Shown: positions 33,152 to 42,202 of the stretch, in pieces
Numbering within the stretch: position 1 is the first letter of the stretch
Layout of the letters: each line of letters opens with the position of its first letter
Source: Avibacterium paragallinarum
Lineage (GTDB): Bacteria > Pseudomonadota > Gammaproteobacteria > Enterobacterales > Pasteurellaceae
Assembly: GCF_900450705.1 (NCBI RefSeq)
Contig: NZ_UGHK01000001.1
Coordinates: 682,001-746,000, forward strand
Direction: 5' to 3'
Length of the DNA stretch: 64,000 bases
Notes under the pieces: generated by a model
What the model was told of the DNA's origin: nothing
Database searches by the model: none
What the model saw: only the letters and a program-made list of their open reading frames with translations
Program-made: the position numbers and the translations under genes

Positions 33152-33180
33152 TTATTTATGCATTTATTCTGCATAAATAA
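33152..33180. promoter_or_regulatory. 11-bp palindrome between carA and mlaA
   Basis: TTATTTATGCA and TGCATAAATAA (33152-33162, 33170-33180) form a perfect inverted repeat with a 7-base spacer. It lies about 30 bases upstream of the carA promoter and 95 bases before mlaA. The TGCATAAAT core resembles ArgR-type operators. It could act on either divergent gene. Confidence 0.4.
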
Positions 33181-33275
33181 TCATTCTAATGCAAGTGATT
33201 TATTTTTCTTTGATTTATTTTGTAGTTCCTCAATAAGTTGTTTACAATGTGCATCATTTGAATGGAAAAACGATA

Positions 33276-34016
33276 ATGAAAAGATCCTATTTACTCGCCT
33301 CGCTGGTTTTAGGCTCATCAATCCTTGCGGGTTGTGCTACGATCGATCCAAAAACTGGTGAACGTAATGATCCCTTAGAGGGCTTTAACCGTATGATGTG
33401 GGATTTCAACTATAACGTTGCCGATCCTTATCTTCTCAAACCCGTTGCCAAAGGCTGGAAAGAATATGTGCCACAGCCTATCAAAACGGGCATCACTAAT
33501 GTGGCGAACAACCTTGATGAACCTGCTAGCTTTGTAAACCGCTTATTACAAGGGGATTTCAAAAAAGCAATGGTGCATTTTAACCGCTTTTGGATCAATA
33601 GCGTTTTCGGCTTAGGCGGTTTGATTGATTGGGCAAGTGCAAGCCCACCGCTTAGATTAGAAGAAAGTCGCCGTTTTGGTGATACGCTAGGTTCTTACGG
33701 TGTCGGTACGGGGTCTTATGTAATGTTGCCTTTATATGGACCAGCTACCCCGCGTCAAGATCTCGGTAACTTAGTAGATACCACCTATCCGATGCTTTCT
33801 TTATTAGGACCTTGGGGGGTATTAAAATGGGGTATTCAAGGCGTTAATGCTCGAGCGAAAATGCTAGATAAAGAGGCACTCCTAGAACAATCGCAAGATC
33901 CTTACGTTACTTTCCGCGAAGCCTATTTCCAAAACTTGGAATATCGTATTAATGACGGAAAAGTGCAAACTGTTAGTGAAACGCTTTCCCAAGATGAACT
34001 TAAAGAAATTGACTAA
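33276..34016 (+). CDS. mlaA: Outer-membrane lipoprotein MlaA (VacJ)
   Basis: The start at ATG 33276 gives a 246-residue lipoprotein with the lipobox ILAGC (Cys at about residue 19). An upstream GTG start would bury the signal peptide and is rejected. The MlaA core is clear: DPLEGFNRMMWDFNYNVADP and a glycine-rich segment around GDTLGSYGVGTGSYVMLPLYGP. With a porin it removes phospholipids from the outer leaflet and hands them to MlaC, keeping lipid asymmetry. It precedes yfbU by 20 bases. Confidence 0.95.
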   Translation: MKRSYLLASLVLGSSILAGCATIDPKTGERNDPLEGFNRMMWDFNYNVADPYLLKPVAKGWKEYVPQPIKTGITNVANNLDEPASFVNRLLQGDFKKAMVHFNRFWINSVFGLGGLIDWASASPPLRLEESRRFGDTLGSYGVGTGSYVMLPLYGPATPRQDLGNLVDTTYPMLSLLGPWGVLKWGIQGVNARAKMLDKEALLEQSQDPYVTFREAYFQNLEYRINDGKVQTVSETLSQDELKEID

Positions 34017-34036
34017 ATAATATAGGAATAAATACT

Positions 34037-34531
34037 ATGGAAATGACCTCAACCCAGCGTTTAATTCTTGCCAATCAATATAAATTAATGGGCTTATTAG
34101 ATCCGAACAACGCAGCACAATATGCACGTTTAGAAACCGTCGTTAAAGGTGGCTTTGGCTTAGAATTAAAAGAATTAGACAAAGAATTTTCTAACCTTTC
34201 AGAACAAGAATGCCAAACTGTGCGTGATACCCTTGAAATGTATCACGCCTTACAGGTTTCTTATAATAACTTAGGCGACACCACCACTGTAACGCCACAC
34301 CGTTTACAATTTGCGGGGTATTGTGCCGTGCGTGAGAAAAAATACCTCAATTACTTACGTTTTATCACCACCACAGAAGGGAAATATCCAGAATTTATGC
34401 AATGCGAACACGGCTGTGATTCACAAACGCCAATGTGGGATAAATATATCAAAATGCTTGAAGCTTGGCGTAGCTGTCCGCACGAATACCATTTAAGTAT
34501 GGCAGAAATTCAGAAGATTTTGAATGCTTAA
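34037..34531 (+). CDS. yfbU: YfbU family protein
   Basis: The 164-residue protein matches the YfbU family along its length (MTSTQRLILANQYKLMGLLD; LRFITTTEGKYPEF; the end SMAEIQKILNA). YfbU is a conserved soluble protein of unclear role in enterobacteria and Pasteurellaceae. ATAGGAATAAATACT precedes the ATG. It follows mlaA closely and is likely co-transcribed. IS copy B begins 73 bases after its stop. Confidence 0.88.
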   Translation: MEMTSTQRLILANQYKLMGLLDPNNAAQYARLETVVKGGFGLELKELDKEFSNLSEQECQTVRDTLEMYHALQVSYNNLGDTTTVTPHRLQFAGYCAVREKKYLNYLRFITTTEGKYPEFMQCEHGCDSQTPMWDKYIKMLEAWRSCPHEYHLSMAEIQKILNA

Positions 34532-34640
34532 AGATTCGGGACTGTAACAGATACAATGGAATACACCAGTATGGTATAAGATTATAAAATATAAGGGAGC
34601 AGATTGATCTGCCCCCAAAAAGTTAGACTATATTCTAATT

Positions 34641-35359
34641 GGGGCTGTCCTAGATAACTAGACTAAACTCCCTTTAACCAATTGTTTTAAAATAGAAATT
34701 TGACTTTTTATGTTGCTGTAATTAAAACGCCATTCACATTCCTTTAAATAAAGCTCAAAATGCGCTTTTGGGATACCATTAAATTTGCGTAAATGGCGTT
34801 TTGCTTGGCTCCAAAAATTCTCAATTCCGTTAATGTGGTTATGATTTTCAGCAAAATGTGTGCTGTGATTGATACGAAAATGACTAAATTCACTCACATC
34901 AAGCACGTCATAACTACGATAATTATCGGTGTAAACAATACTATCAGGCTTTACCTGCTCCCGAATAATGGGTAACAAGGTGGCAGATTGCGTATTTGGA
35001 ACCGCAACGGTATAAACCTTGCCATTGCGCTTGAGAAGCCCGAATACCGCAATTTTCCCTGCCGCACCACGACCACGTTTGCCTTTGCGAGCACCGCCAA
35101 AATAACTTTCATCGGCTTCAATTTCACCTTCAAACATCTCTAAGTGAAGGCTGTTTTGATAGATGAGTTGGCGTAAACGATGAAAGTAATATGCGGCAGT
35201 CGTTTTGTTTACATTGACTAACTCTGCTGCTGTCCTTGCAGTAACACCTGCAACAAATAGCTCAATGAGTTTATTTTGTTTGTGCTGACTTAGACGACTT
35301 TTTCTCATTGGTTCATTCTAACCTAAATAGATTTTTTAGTTGTTATCTAGGACAGTCCC
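34641..35359 (-). mobile_element. IS1595-family (IS1016-like) insertion sequence, copy 3, nested
   Basis: This 719-bp element is flanked by a perfect 8-bp direct repeat TTCTAATT (34633-34640, 35360-35367). Its right terminal repeat has one change (gacagtccc instead of gacagcccc). It has the same orientation as copy 2. It landed at the 3' end of orfB in IS3 copy B, so it is the younger insertion of the two. Confidence 0.95.
34658..35308 (-). CDS. IS1016-like transposase (intact, copy 3)
   Basis: The 216-residue protein is identical to the copy 2 transposase except for Arg in place of Cys in YYFHRLRQLIYQ. All catalytic segments (EADESYFGG, YTDNYRSYD, NGIENFW) are present, so it is probably active. 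Cross-mobilisation of the nonsense-bearing copy 1 in trans is possible. Confidence 0.93.
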   Translation of the reverse strand: MRKSRLSQHKQNKLIELFVAGVTARTAAELVNVNKTTAAYYFHRLRQLIYQNSLHLEMFEGEIEADESYFGGARKGKRGRGAAGKIAVFGLLKRNGKVYTVAVPNTQSATLLPIIREQVKPDSIVYTDNYRSYDVLDVSEFSHFRINHSTHFAENHNHINGIENFWSQAKRHLRKFNGIPKAHFELYLKECEWRFNYSNIKSQISILKQLVKGSLV

Positions 35360-36161
35360 TTCTAATTTCATTCAAGGACTGAGTTCTGTATTCCACAGGG
35401 CTTAGTCCTTTGAGCTTCACTTGAATACGCTCATTGTTGTAGTAATGAATGTACTCGTGAATCACTTTTTCAAGCTGTTCAAAGGTTTCAAACCGCTTGC
35501 CAAAGTAACATTCCGTCTTCAATCGCCCGAAAAAGCTTTCCATCGCACCATTATCAAGGCAATTGCCTTTTCTCGACATACTTTGCGTAATACCGTGTTT
35601 TTTCAATATCTCCCGATAACCCATCATTTGATACTGCCACCCTTGGTCGGAATGCAGTATCGGTTTTTCCCCCGCTAATCGGTTCACCGCCTGGGTCAAC
35701 ATTCTGGTTATCTGCTCAAAATTCGGACTTCTCGCCACATCATAAGCAATAATTTCGTTATTAAACAAGTCTTTAATCGGCGATAAATACACTTTGCCTT
35801 CCGCACATTTGAACTCGGTGATATCCGTTACCCACTTCTCATTCGGCATCGTTGCCGTAAAATCCCGTTGCAACAGATTATCGGCAATGTGTCCCACTTT
35901 GCCTTGGTAAGAACGATATTTTTTCTGCTTACTTTTTCCTTTTAACCCCAAACGTTGCATTATCGCTTGCCCCCTTTTGTGGTTGATAATCAAGTATTTC
36001 CTTAATTCCAAGGTAATTCGACGATAACCATAATTTTCGTCATTTTTGCGATAAATTTCCTCTATTTTCTGTGAAATCGCTACATTTTTATCCGACTTTG
36101 GCTTGAGATGATAAAAGAACGAACTGCGTGCCAATCCGATTAGCCTGAGTAACAATTCCAA
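35343..36161 (-). pseudogene. IS3-family OrfB of copy B with its 3' end replaced by the nested IS
   Basis: The frame carries the same D-D-E integrase core as copy A, with Ser-to-Asn in ARSPNFEQ. The nested element replaces the last residue and stop: the sequence now ends NEIRRDCPR before a TAA inside the IS end. The protein is therefore nearly complete and might still act on other copies. The host element's own right end is displaced by 727 bases, which should hinder its movement. The TTG used as a lone orfB start in copy A is CTC here. Confidence 0.8.
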
Positions 36162-36184
36162 CGGGAAACGCGAGCGTAAGGCAT

Positions 36185-36694
36185 TTACGATGACGGCTTT
36201 TTCTGCATTTTTTGTTGGTTGAGTTCCTGCAACTTTTTTAGCATTGCATTCTCCGCTTCTAATTCCAAAATTCGGTAACGCAAGCGTTCTTCTTCTGTTT
36301 TGGGCGTTGGTGGCATTTTAGGTGAGTTGAGTTTCATACTTGGACGACCTTTAGGTTTGAGTAATAACCCATCTATACCTTGTTTTTCAAAGCGTTGCAA
36401 CCATTGACTAATTATCCCTGAACTGGGGATATCAAAGCGAAAGCAGGCGGCTTCAGCGGAGCACTGGCCTTTTTTGATAGCTTGAATAACCTTTAATTTA
36501 AACTCAACAGAATAACATCGTTTTTTACCTAATACAGCTAATCCATTGATTCCATTATGATTAAATTTCGCAATCCAACGTGCTAACGTTCTTTGGGGAA
36601 GCTGAAAATACTGGCGAGTAAGCGAACGGTTTTTTCCATTTTGATGATAAAAGTCGAGCACTTGTTGTTTGAAACGTTGAGTATATTTAGTCAT
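36185..36694 (-). CDS. IS3-family OrfA (copy B)
   Basis: The 169-residue protein is identical to OrfA of copy A except Ser-to-Arg in QLPQRTLAR. It has the same two helix-turn-helix units and zipper helix. The slippery A AAA AAG run near its end is conserved, so frameshifting into orfB remains possible. Confidence 0.92.
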   Translation of the reverse strand: MTKYTQRFKQQVLDFYHQNGKNRSLTRQYFQLPQRTLARWIAKFNHNGINGLAVLGKKRCYSVEFKLKVIQAIKKGQCSAEAACFRFDIPSSGIISQWLQRFEKQGIDGLLLKPKGRPSMKLNSPKMPPTPKTEEERLRYRILELEAENAMLKKLQELNQQKMQKKPSS

Positions 36695-36775
36695 AAAAAA
36701 TCTGCACCTTAATCAGTTGGTTATTTAGTCCAACTTTTGGGGTGCAGATCAAAATACCGCACTTTTTATTATTGC

Positions 36776-37564
36776 TTATTTAATAAGATTTTCTAACCCA
36801 GAAGATGGTGGCAAGCTTACTTTTTCAAATACTTTCCCTTTATTTGCCTGAATCAATGTTTCCGTTTGTTTAGCTAATTCAACTAAGTTCATTTTCTCAT
36901 AAGCATATTTCATCAAAGGCAATGCTTCAAGAGTAGCTTGGGTATCTGGATATTGACGAAGCATATCTGCTACACGATTTGCTACCGCAACGTAAGCATT
37001 ACGTTTCATATAAAATTTTGCAATAGCTAATTCGTGACGAGCTAAAGCAGCTTTAATATAAGCCATTCTAGCTAAAGAATCTTGTGCATAAACACTATTA
37101 GGAAAATATTGCACAAGCGTCCGAAAATTTGCAAACGCTGCTTTCATCGCTGCTGCATCTCTTGTTGCACGATCTATACCAAAAAAATCTTGCAAGAAAT
37201 TATCACCTGAAGCGAAATTCGTTAATCCTGCCATATAAACAACATAATCCACATTTGGGCTATTAGGATATCGCTGTAAAAAAGCTTCAGCTGCTGATAA
37301 CGCTTTTGTATATTCTTGAGATTTATAATAGGCGTAAATCAAGCCTAACTGTGTTTGTTCACTGTAACTCATTGCAGGAAAACGATTTTTCACCGCTTCT
37401 AAATAGCGTACAGCTTGAGAATAATCGCCATTTTGCAAATAACTCTGCCCTTTTGTGTAAAGTTCTTGTTCTGAGCCTTGTTCTATCTCTTTTCCTGAAC
37501 TAGAGCAAGCACTTACGGCTAACGCAACGAGAGCAACCAGTGTAAAAGACGTTAATTTACGCAT
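36776..37564 (-). CDS. bamD: Outer-membrane assembly lipoprotein BamD
   Basis: The 262-residue protein has a lipoprotein signal with lipobox VSAC (Cys at about residue 20) and tetratricopeptide-like repeats (LYTKGQSYLQNGDYSQAVRY; FPNSVYAQDSLARMAYI). BamD is the essential partner of BamA in folding outer-membrane proteins. It is divergent from rluD, the usual neighbour in gammaproteobacteria. IS copy B ends 24 bases after its stop, just before an uptake sequence. Confidence 0.95.
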   Translation of the reverse strand: MRKLTSFTLVALVALAVSACSSSGKEIEQGSEQELYTKGQSYLQNGDYSQAVRYLEAVKNRFPAMSYSEQTQLGLIYAYYKSQEYTKALSAAEAFLQRYPNSPNVDYVVYMAGLTNFASGDNFLQDFFGIDRATRDAAAMKAAFANFRTLVQYFPNSVYAQDSLARMAYIKAALARHELAIAKFYMKRNAYVAVANRVADMLRQYPDTQATLEALPLMKYAYEKMNLVELAKQTETLIQANKGKVFEKVSLPPSSGLENLIK

Positions 37565-37662
37565 TGATGAATCCTTTTTTTACGAGCAATAATAAATAAG
37601 TTACAATATTCCGTATTTTATAGCACATTGCTAAATAAGCAAATTATTCACGGATTTTATTT

Positions 37663-38637
37663 ATGGCACAAATTACTTTATCGGCTGAAGTGCAGCCAAG
37701 CCAAATGGGACAACGTTTAGACCAAAGTTTAGCAGAAATGTTCCCTGACTACTCACGCTCCCGCCTAAAAACTTGGATTGAAGACAATCTCGTTCAGGTC
37801 AATGGCGAGATCGTGAATGTGCCAAGAAGCAAAGTGTACGGCGGCGAGCAAATTTCTATCACTGTTGATGTGGAAGATGAAAGCCGTTTTGAGCCAGAAA
37901 ATATTCCGCTCAATATTGTCTATGAAGATGATGATATTATCGTTATCAACAAGCCAAAAGATATGGTGGTTCACCCCGGTGCGGGCAACCCGAATGGCAC
38001 AGTATTAAATGCCTTGCTTTATCATTATCCGCCCATTGGCGAAGTGCCACGTGCGGGCATTGTTCACCGCTTAGACAAAGACACCACAGGTTTAATGGTG
38101 GTGGCAAAAACCATTCCGGCGCAGACTAAATTAGTGCGAGATCTGCAAAAACGCAAAATCACCCGTGAATACGAAGCTATTGCTTACGGCATTATGACGC
38201 AAGGTGGCACCGTGGACGAACCCATGGCGCGCCACCCAACCAAGCGTACTCATATGGCGGTTCACCCAATGGGTAAGCTTGCCACAACCCACTATCGCGT
38301 AATGGAACGCTTCCGCAATTACACCCGCTTACGCCTTCGCTTGGAAACGGGCAGAACGCATCAAATCCGCGTACATATGGCACATATCGCCCACCCATTA
38401 TTAGGCGATCAAACCTACGGCGGACGCCCTCGCCCACCGAAAAACGCCAGTGAAGAATTACTCACCACCTTGCGTGATTTCAAACGCCAAGCCTTGCACG
38501 CCATAATGCTCCGCCTCGCCCACCCCATTACGGGCGAATTAATGGAATGGTACGCACCGCTGCCAGCGGATTTTGTCGGCTTAGTCAATGCCTTAAAAGC
38601 AGATTACCTCGCACACAAAGACGAATTAGATTATTAA
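37663..38637 (+). CDS. rluD: 23S rRNA pseudouridine synthase RluD
   Basis: The 324-residue protein has an N-terminal S4 RNA-binding domain (GQRLDQSLAEMFPDYSRSRL) and the RluA-type catalytic domain with GIVHRLDKDTTGLMVVAK (catalytic Asp) and RLETGRTHQIRVHMA. RluD makes pseudouridines 1911, 1915 and 1917 in helix 69 of 23S rRNA. The next gene, pgeF, starts one base after its stop, so the two are co-transcribed. Confidence 0.95.
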   Translation: MAQITLSAEVQPSQMGQRLDQSLAEMFPDYSRSRLKTWIEDNLVQVNGEIVNVPRSKVYGGEQISITVDVEDESRFEPENIPLNIVYEDDDIIVINKPKDMVVHPGAGNPNGTVLNALLYHYPPIGEVPRAGIVHRLDKDTTGLMVVAKTIPAQTKLVRDLQKRKITREYEAIAYGIMTQGGTVDEPMARHPTKRTHMAVHPMGKLATTHYRVMERFRNYTRLRLRLETGRTHQIRVHMAHIAHPLLGDQTYGGRPRPPKNASEELLTTLRDFKRQALHAIMLRLAHPITGELMEWYAPLPADFVGLVNALKADYLAHKDELDY

Positions 38638-38638
38638 A

Positions 38639-39373
38639 ATGGATGCCATCAAACCTAATTGGACAGTCGCGAAAACTATTCACGCTTTCACCACCACAAG
38701 GCAAGGCGGTGTAAGCCTGCCGCCTTATGACAGCTTCAACCTTGGCGACCACGTTGGCGATGAAAAAAGTGCGGTCAAAAATAACCGCACTTTATTAGTG
38801 GAACGATTTCACCTGCCTCAATTCCCAATCTTCCTCAATCAAACCCACAGCACAAGAGTAATTCGTCTGCCTTATGAGGGCAACAATGTAGATGCCGATG
38901 CGGTTTACACCAACCAACCGAACCAAGTTTGCCTTGTCATGACCGCAGATTGCCTGCCCGTCCTCTTTACCTCCCAGCAAGGCAATGAAGTCGCCGCCGC
39001 TCACGCCGGTTGGCGAGGTTTATGCAATGGCATATTAGAACAAACGATACAACAATTCCAAGCTCAACCACAAGAGATTATCGCGTGGTTTGGACCAGCT
39101 ATTGGGCCGCGTTCTTTTCAAGTAGGAGAAGATGTCCGCCAACAATTTATCGCACAAGATCCCAATGCCGCGCAAGCCTTTATGCCAGATCCTAGCGAGC
39201 AAGGCAAATACCTTGCGGATCTTTATCACATCGCCCGATTACGTCTTAATAAATTAGGCATTTCGCAAATTAGCGGTGGCGAGCATTGCACCTATTTAGA
39301 ACGGGAAAATTTCTTTTCTTTTAGACGAGATAAACAAACAGGAAGAATGGCATCATTAATTTGGTTCGAATAA
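38639..39373 (+). CDS. pgeF: Peptidoglycan editing factor PgeF (YfiH/laccase-domain family)
   Basis: The 244-residue protein has the family's metal-binding Cys and His residues (MTADCLPVLF, AAHAGWRGL). PgeF hydrolyses muropeptide precursors wrongly built with L-Ser and so edits peptidoglycan. It starts one base after rluD, the common gammaproteobacterial arrangement. Codons for KSAVKNNRTL contain a facing pair of uptake sequences (38766-38775, 38784-38793). Confidence 0.9.
   Translation: MDAIKPNWTVAKTIHAFTTTRQGGVSLPPYDSFNLGDHVGDEKSAVKNNRTLLVERFHLPQFPIFLNQTHSTRVIRLPYEGNNVDADAVYTNQPNQVCLVMTADCLPVLFTSQQGNEVAAAHAGWRGLCNGILEQTIQQFQAQPQEIIAWFGPAIGPRSFQVGEDVRQQFIAQDPNAAQAFMPDPSEQGKYLADLYHIARLRLNKLGISQISGGEHCTYLERENFFSFRRDKQTGRMASLIWFE
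38766..38793 (+). repeat. Inverted uptake-sequence pair inside pgeF
   Basis: AAAGTGCGGT and ACCGCACTTT face each other with 8 bases between them. This is the same geometry as the intergenic terminators, but here within coding sequence (KSAVKNNRTL). A short ATTA follows, so termination should be weak. Confidence 0.8.
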
Positions 39374-39531
39374 GAAATATTTTTGTGGAATTCAAAAATT
39401 AATTTGCTTACCAACCTCAGATTATTTTGGCGTAATATAAAAATATTTGCGACCGAGAGGTTCATCTACTCGATAGATGACCTTATAAAACAAGGTGTTA
39501 CATTGACTGTCAAGTTTTTTACTTTAATTTA
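39374..39531. other. Intergenic region between convergent pgeF and anmK
   Basis: The 158-base A/T-rich gap contains an imperfect inverted repeat near 39459-39481 (GGTTCATCTA and TAGATGACC). There is no clear terminator or gene. In many relatives clpB follows pgeF; it is not present here. Confidence 0.4.
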
Positions 39532-40647
39532 TTAATCCTTAGGATAAATCCCCCCTAAACTCACCGCACGGCTCGCTCCTGTTACGCTTGGTTCATTGGA
39601 GGGAAGATTTTCCATTCGGCGATAAGCTAGCCACGCGAAGGCGGCGGCTTCTAAATAATCCGCGTCCAAACCGTAATCCGTGGTGGTGGCGAGTTGCCAT
39701 TCGGGGAGCAAGCGTTGTAAATGTGCCATTATCACAGGATTTTTCGCCCCGCCGCCACAGACCAACAAAAGACGCGGTAAGTCAGATTGAGCGACTCCTG
39801 TGAGTTCGCGTGCGGTGCATTGTGCGGTAAATTCTGCCAGCGTTGCTTGCACATCTTGGGGGAGAAGTGCGGTGTGTTTTTGCAGAATTTTTTCTAGCCA
39901 CGCCAAGTTAAATAACTCTCGCCCAGTGCTTTTGGGGGCTGGCAAGGAAAAATAAGGATCTGCCAACAAATCTTGCAATAATGCAGGATTGCTTTGCCCC
40001 GTTTTCGCCCATTCGCCATTTTTATCATAGCTTTTCCCCTGATGTTTGGCGATCCAGCTGTCCATTAAAGCATTGCCTACGCCCGTATCATAACCAATCA
40101 CAGGCTGGTTTGGGGCGAGTACGGAAATATTGCTGATCCCGCCGATATTCAGTATCACGGTGATCCGCGTAGGATTAGCAAAAATACCTTGATGAAAGGC
40201 AGGAACGAGCGGTGCACCCTGTCCGCCATAAGCCATATCTTTACGGCGAAAATCGGCGATGGTGGTAATTCTCGTTTTGGTAGCGATCACATTGGCGTCA
40301 CCAATCTGCCAAGTGAACGGAAATTGCCCCTGCGGTGCGTGCCAAATGGTTTGCCCGTGGCAGCCCACCGCTTGAATTTGTGTGGAAGAAAGGGAATGCT
40401 TGGTTAAAAATTGGTTGATGCTGTCTGCATACAGCAAGCCGAGTTGCTGATCCAATTCGCCAATTTGTTGTAACGTACCTTGCCCTGAATGGATAAGTGC
40501 GGTGAGATTTTCACGCAAATTTTGTGGCATTGGCACAAAATCCGTTGCCACTAGCTGGGCAGGTTGGAGCGAAAGATCCATTAACGCGAGATCCACGCCG
40601 TCAAGGCTGGTGCCAGACATCACGCCAAGATAATATTGAGATTGCAT
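39532..40647 (-). CDS. anmK: Anhydro-N-acetylmuramic acid kinase
   Basis: The 371-residue protein shows the AnmK signature [15 protein letters not shown] and [10 protein letters not shown], with the sugar-kinase segment [11 protein letters not shown]. It phosphorylates and opens 1,6-anhydroMurNAc released by cell-wall recycling. It is on the opposite strand to glmU, with which it shares an upstream region. Confidence 0.94.
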   Translation of the reverse strand: MQSQYYLGVMSGTSLDGVDLALMDLSLQPAQLVATDFVPMPQNLRENLTALIHSGQGTLQQIGELDQQLGLLYADSINQFLTKHSLSSTQIQAVGCHGQTIWHAPQGQFPFTWQIGDANVIATKTRITTIADFRRKDMAYGGQGAPLVPAFHQGIFANPTRITVILNIGGISNISVLAPNQPVIGYDTGVGNALMDSWIAKHQGKSYDKNGEWAKTGQSNPALLQDLLADPYFSLPAPKSTGRELFNLAWLEKILQKHTALLPQDVQATLAEFTAQCTARELTGVAQSDLPRLLLVCGGGAKNPVIMAHLQRLLPEWQLATTTDYGLDADYLEAAAFAWLAYRRMENLPSNEPSVTGASRAVSLGGIYPKD

Positions 40648-40665
40648 AGGATTGCCGTTGAAAAT

Positions 40666-40693
40666 TTGAATTGCGACTATTCTATTATAAAAT
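40666..40693 (+). promoter_or_regulatory. Promoter of glmU
   Basis: TTGAAT (40666-40671) and TAAAAT (40688-40693) are 16 bases apart, about 40 bases before glmU. Confidence 0.5.
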
Positions 40694-40731
40694 AGCCGAG
40701 ATTTTTATCTTTAAAATACAAAGGAATTTTT

Positions 40732-42105
40732 ATGAACAAACTCAGCGTGGTGATTTTAGCTGCGGGTAAAGGCACAAGAATGTATTCAGATTTGCCAAAG
40801 GTGCTGCATAACATCGCAGGAAAGCCAATGGTGAAGCACGTTATTGATACAGCAAAACAGCTCAATGCCGATAATATTCATTTAATTTATGGACACGGGG
40901 CGGAATTGTTACAGCAACGCTTGGCTGATGAGCCTGTAAATTGGGTGCTACAGGCGGAACAGCTCGGCACGGGACACGCAATGCAACAAGCCGTACCGTT
41001 CTTTGCGGACGATGAAAATATCGTAATGCTCTATGGCGATGCCCCGCTTATCACGGCGGAAACCTTGCAAAAACTGATTGCGGCGAAGCCTGAAAACGGC
41101 ATTGCGTTATTAACCGCTCATTTGGACGACCCAACAGGCTACGGGCGAATTATCCGCCAAGACGGCAACGTGGTGGCGATTGTGGAACAAAAAGATGCCA
41201 GCCCCGAACAGCTCGCCATTCAAGAAGTGAACACGGGCGTGATGGTATCTAGCGGGGCGAGCTTTAAAAAATGGTTGGCTAAGTTGGATAACAACAACGC
41301 ACAAGGCGAATATTATATGACCGATGTGATCAAGTTCGCAAACCAAGACGGCTGCCAAGTTGCCGCTGTACCAGCGAGCGACATTATGGAAGTGGAGGGC
41401 ACGAATAACCGCTTACAACTGGCGGAGCTTGAGCGTTATTATCAGCGTAAACAAGCGGAAAAATTATTGCTTGCGGGCGTGAGTTTGCGTGATCCCAATC
41501 GCTTTGATTTGCGTGGCGAAATCCTTCACGGTAAAGAAGTAGAGATTGATGTGAATGTGATTATCGAGGGCAACGTGAAGCTGGGCGATCGGGTTAAAAT
41601 TGGTGCAGGTTGCATTATCAAAGATTGCGTAATTGGTGATGATGTGGAAATCAAACCTTATTCTGTATTTGAAGATGCCGTGATTGGCGAAGAAGCGAAA
41701 ATTGGGCCTTTTGCCCGCCTTCGCCCAGGTACAGAACTTGCCGCGCAAACCCATATCGGCAACTTCGTTGAAGTGAAGAAATCACACATCGGCAAAGGCT
41801 CGAAAGTGAACCACCTCAGCTATGTGGGCGATAGCGAAATTGGCTCAAATTGTAATATTGGTGCGGGAGTGATCACCTGTAATTATGACGGTGCGAACAA
41901 ATTTAAAACTATTATTGGCGATGACGTGTTTGTCGGCTCAGACAGCCAACTCGTTGCCCCTGTGAAGATTGCAAATGGTGCGACTATTGCGGCAGGCACA
42001 ACGGTAACCAAAAACATCGCACAAGATGAACTGGTGATTTCACGCGTGCCACAACGCCACATTCAAGGCTGGCAACGTCCAAAGAAAAAAGACAACGCAA
42101 AATGA
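40732..42105 (+). CDS. glmU: Bifunctional UDP-GlcNAc pyrophosphorylase / GlcN-1-P acetyltransferase
   Basis: The 457-residue protein has an N-terminal uridylyltransferase domain ([18 protein letters not shown]) and a C-terminal left-handed beta-helix of hexapeptide repeats ending in [12 protein letters not shown]. It makes UDP-GlcNAc for peptidoglycan and lipopolysaccharide. The length equals that of the E. coli and H. influenzae enzymes (456). It stands alone, followed by a weak terminator. Confidence 0.97.
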   Translation: MNKLSVVILAAGKGTRMYSDLPKVLHNIAGKPMVKHVIDTAKQLNADNIHLIYGHGAELLQQRLADEPVNWVLQAEQLGTGHAMQQAVPFFADDENIVMLYGDAPLITAETLQKLIAAKPENGIALLTAHLDDPTGYGRIIRQDGNVVAIVEQKDASPEQLAIQEVNTGVMVSSGASFKKWLAKLDNNNAQGEYYMTDVIKFANQDGCQVAAVPASDIMEVEGTNNRLQLAELERYYQRKQAEKLLLAGVSLRDPNRFDLRGEILHGKEVEIDVNVIIEGNVKLGDRVKIGAGCIIKDCVIGDDVEIKPYSVFEDAVIGEEAKIGPFARLRPGTELAAQTHIGNFVEVKKSHIGKGSKVNHLSYVGDSEIGSNCNIGAGVITCNYDGANKFKTIIGDDVFVGSDSQLVAPVKIANGATIAAGTTVTKNIAQDELVISRVPQRHIQGWQRPKKKDNAK

Positions 42106-42124
42106 ACCTCTAACAAGGTTTTTT
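42105..42124 (+). terminator. Weak terminator after glmU
   Basis: A 5-bp stem AACCT/AGGTT with a 6-base loop runs directly into TTTT. It begins at the stop codon itself. Confidence 0.45.
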
Positions 42125-42202
42125 GACTAAGCAAAAGTAGAGAGCAATAAAGTGCGGTGCATTTTATCGCTGTTTTTTCAACCCTAATGCTAAAGGTAAT
42201 TT

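Larger units (their letters stand above)
34605..36751 (-). mobile_element. IS3-family (IS150-type) insertion sequence, copy B, interrupted by an IS1016-like element
   Basis: The ends match copy A in reverse orientation. Removing the 719-bp nested element and its 8-bp duplication leaves exactly 1420 bp. The nested insertion at 34641 separates 36 bases of the orfB end and terminal repeat from the rest. The flanks are agat on the left and aaat on the right, with no matching duplication. It lies between yfbU and the end of bamD. Confidence 0.93.

Noticed and set aside
39480-39531. Terminator at TTGACTGTCAA followed by T run
   Set aside because: The stem is only five base pairs with a one-base loop, which cannot fold as a terminator hairpin.
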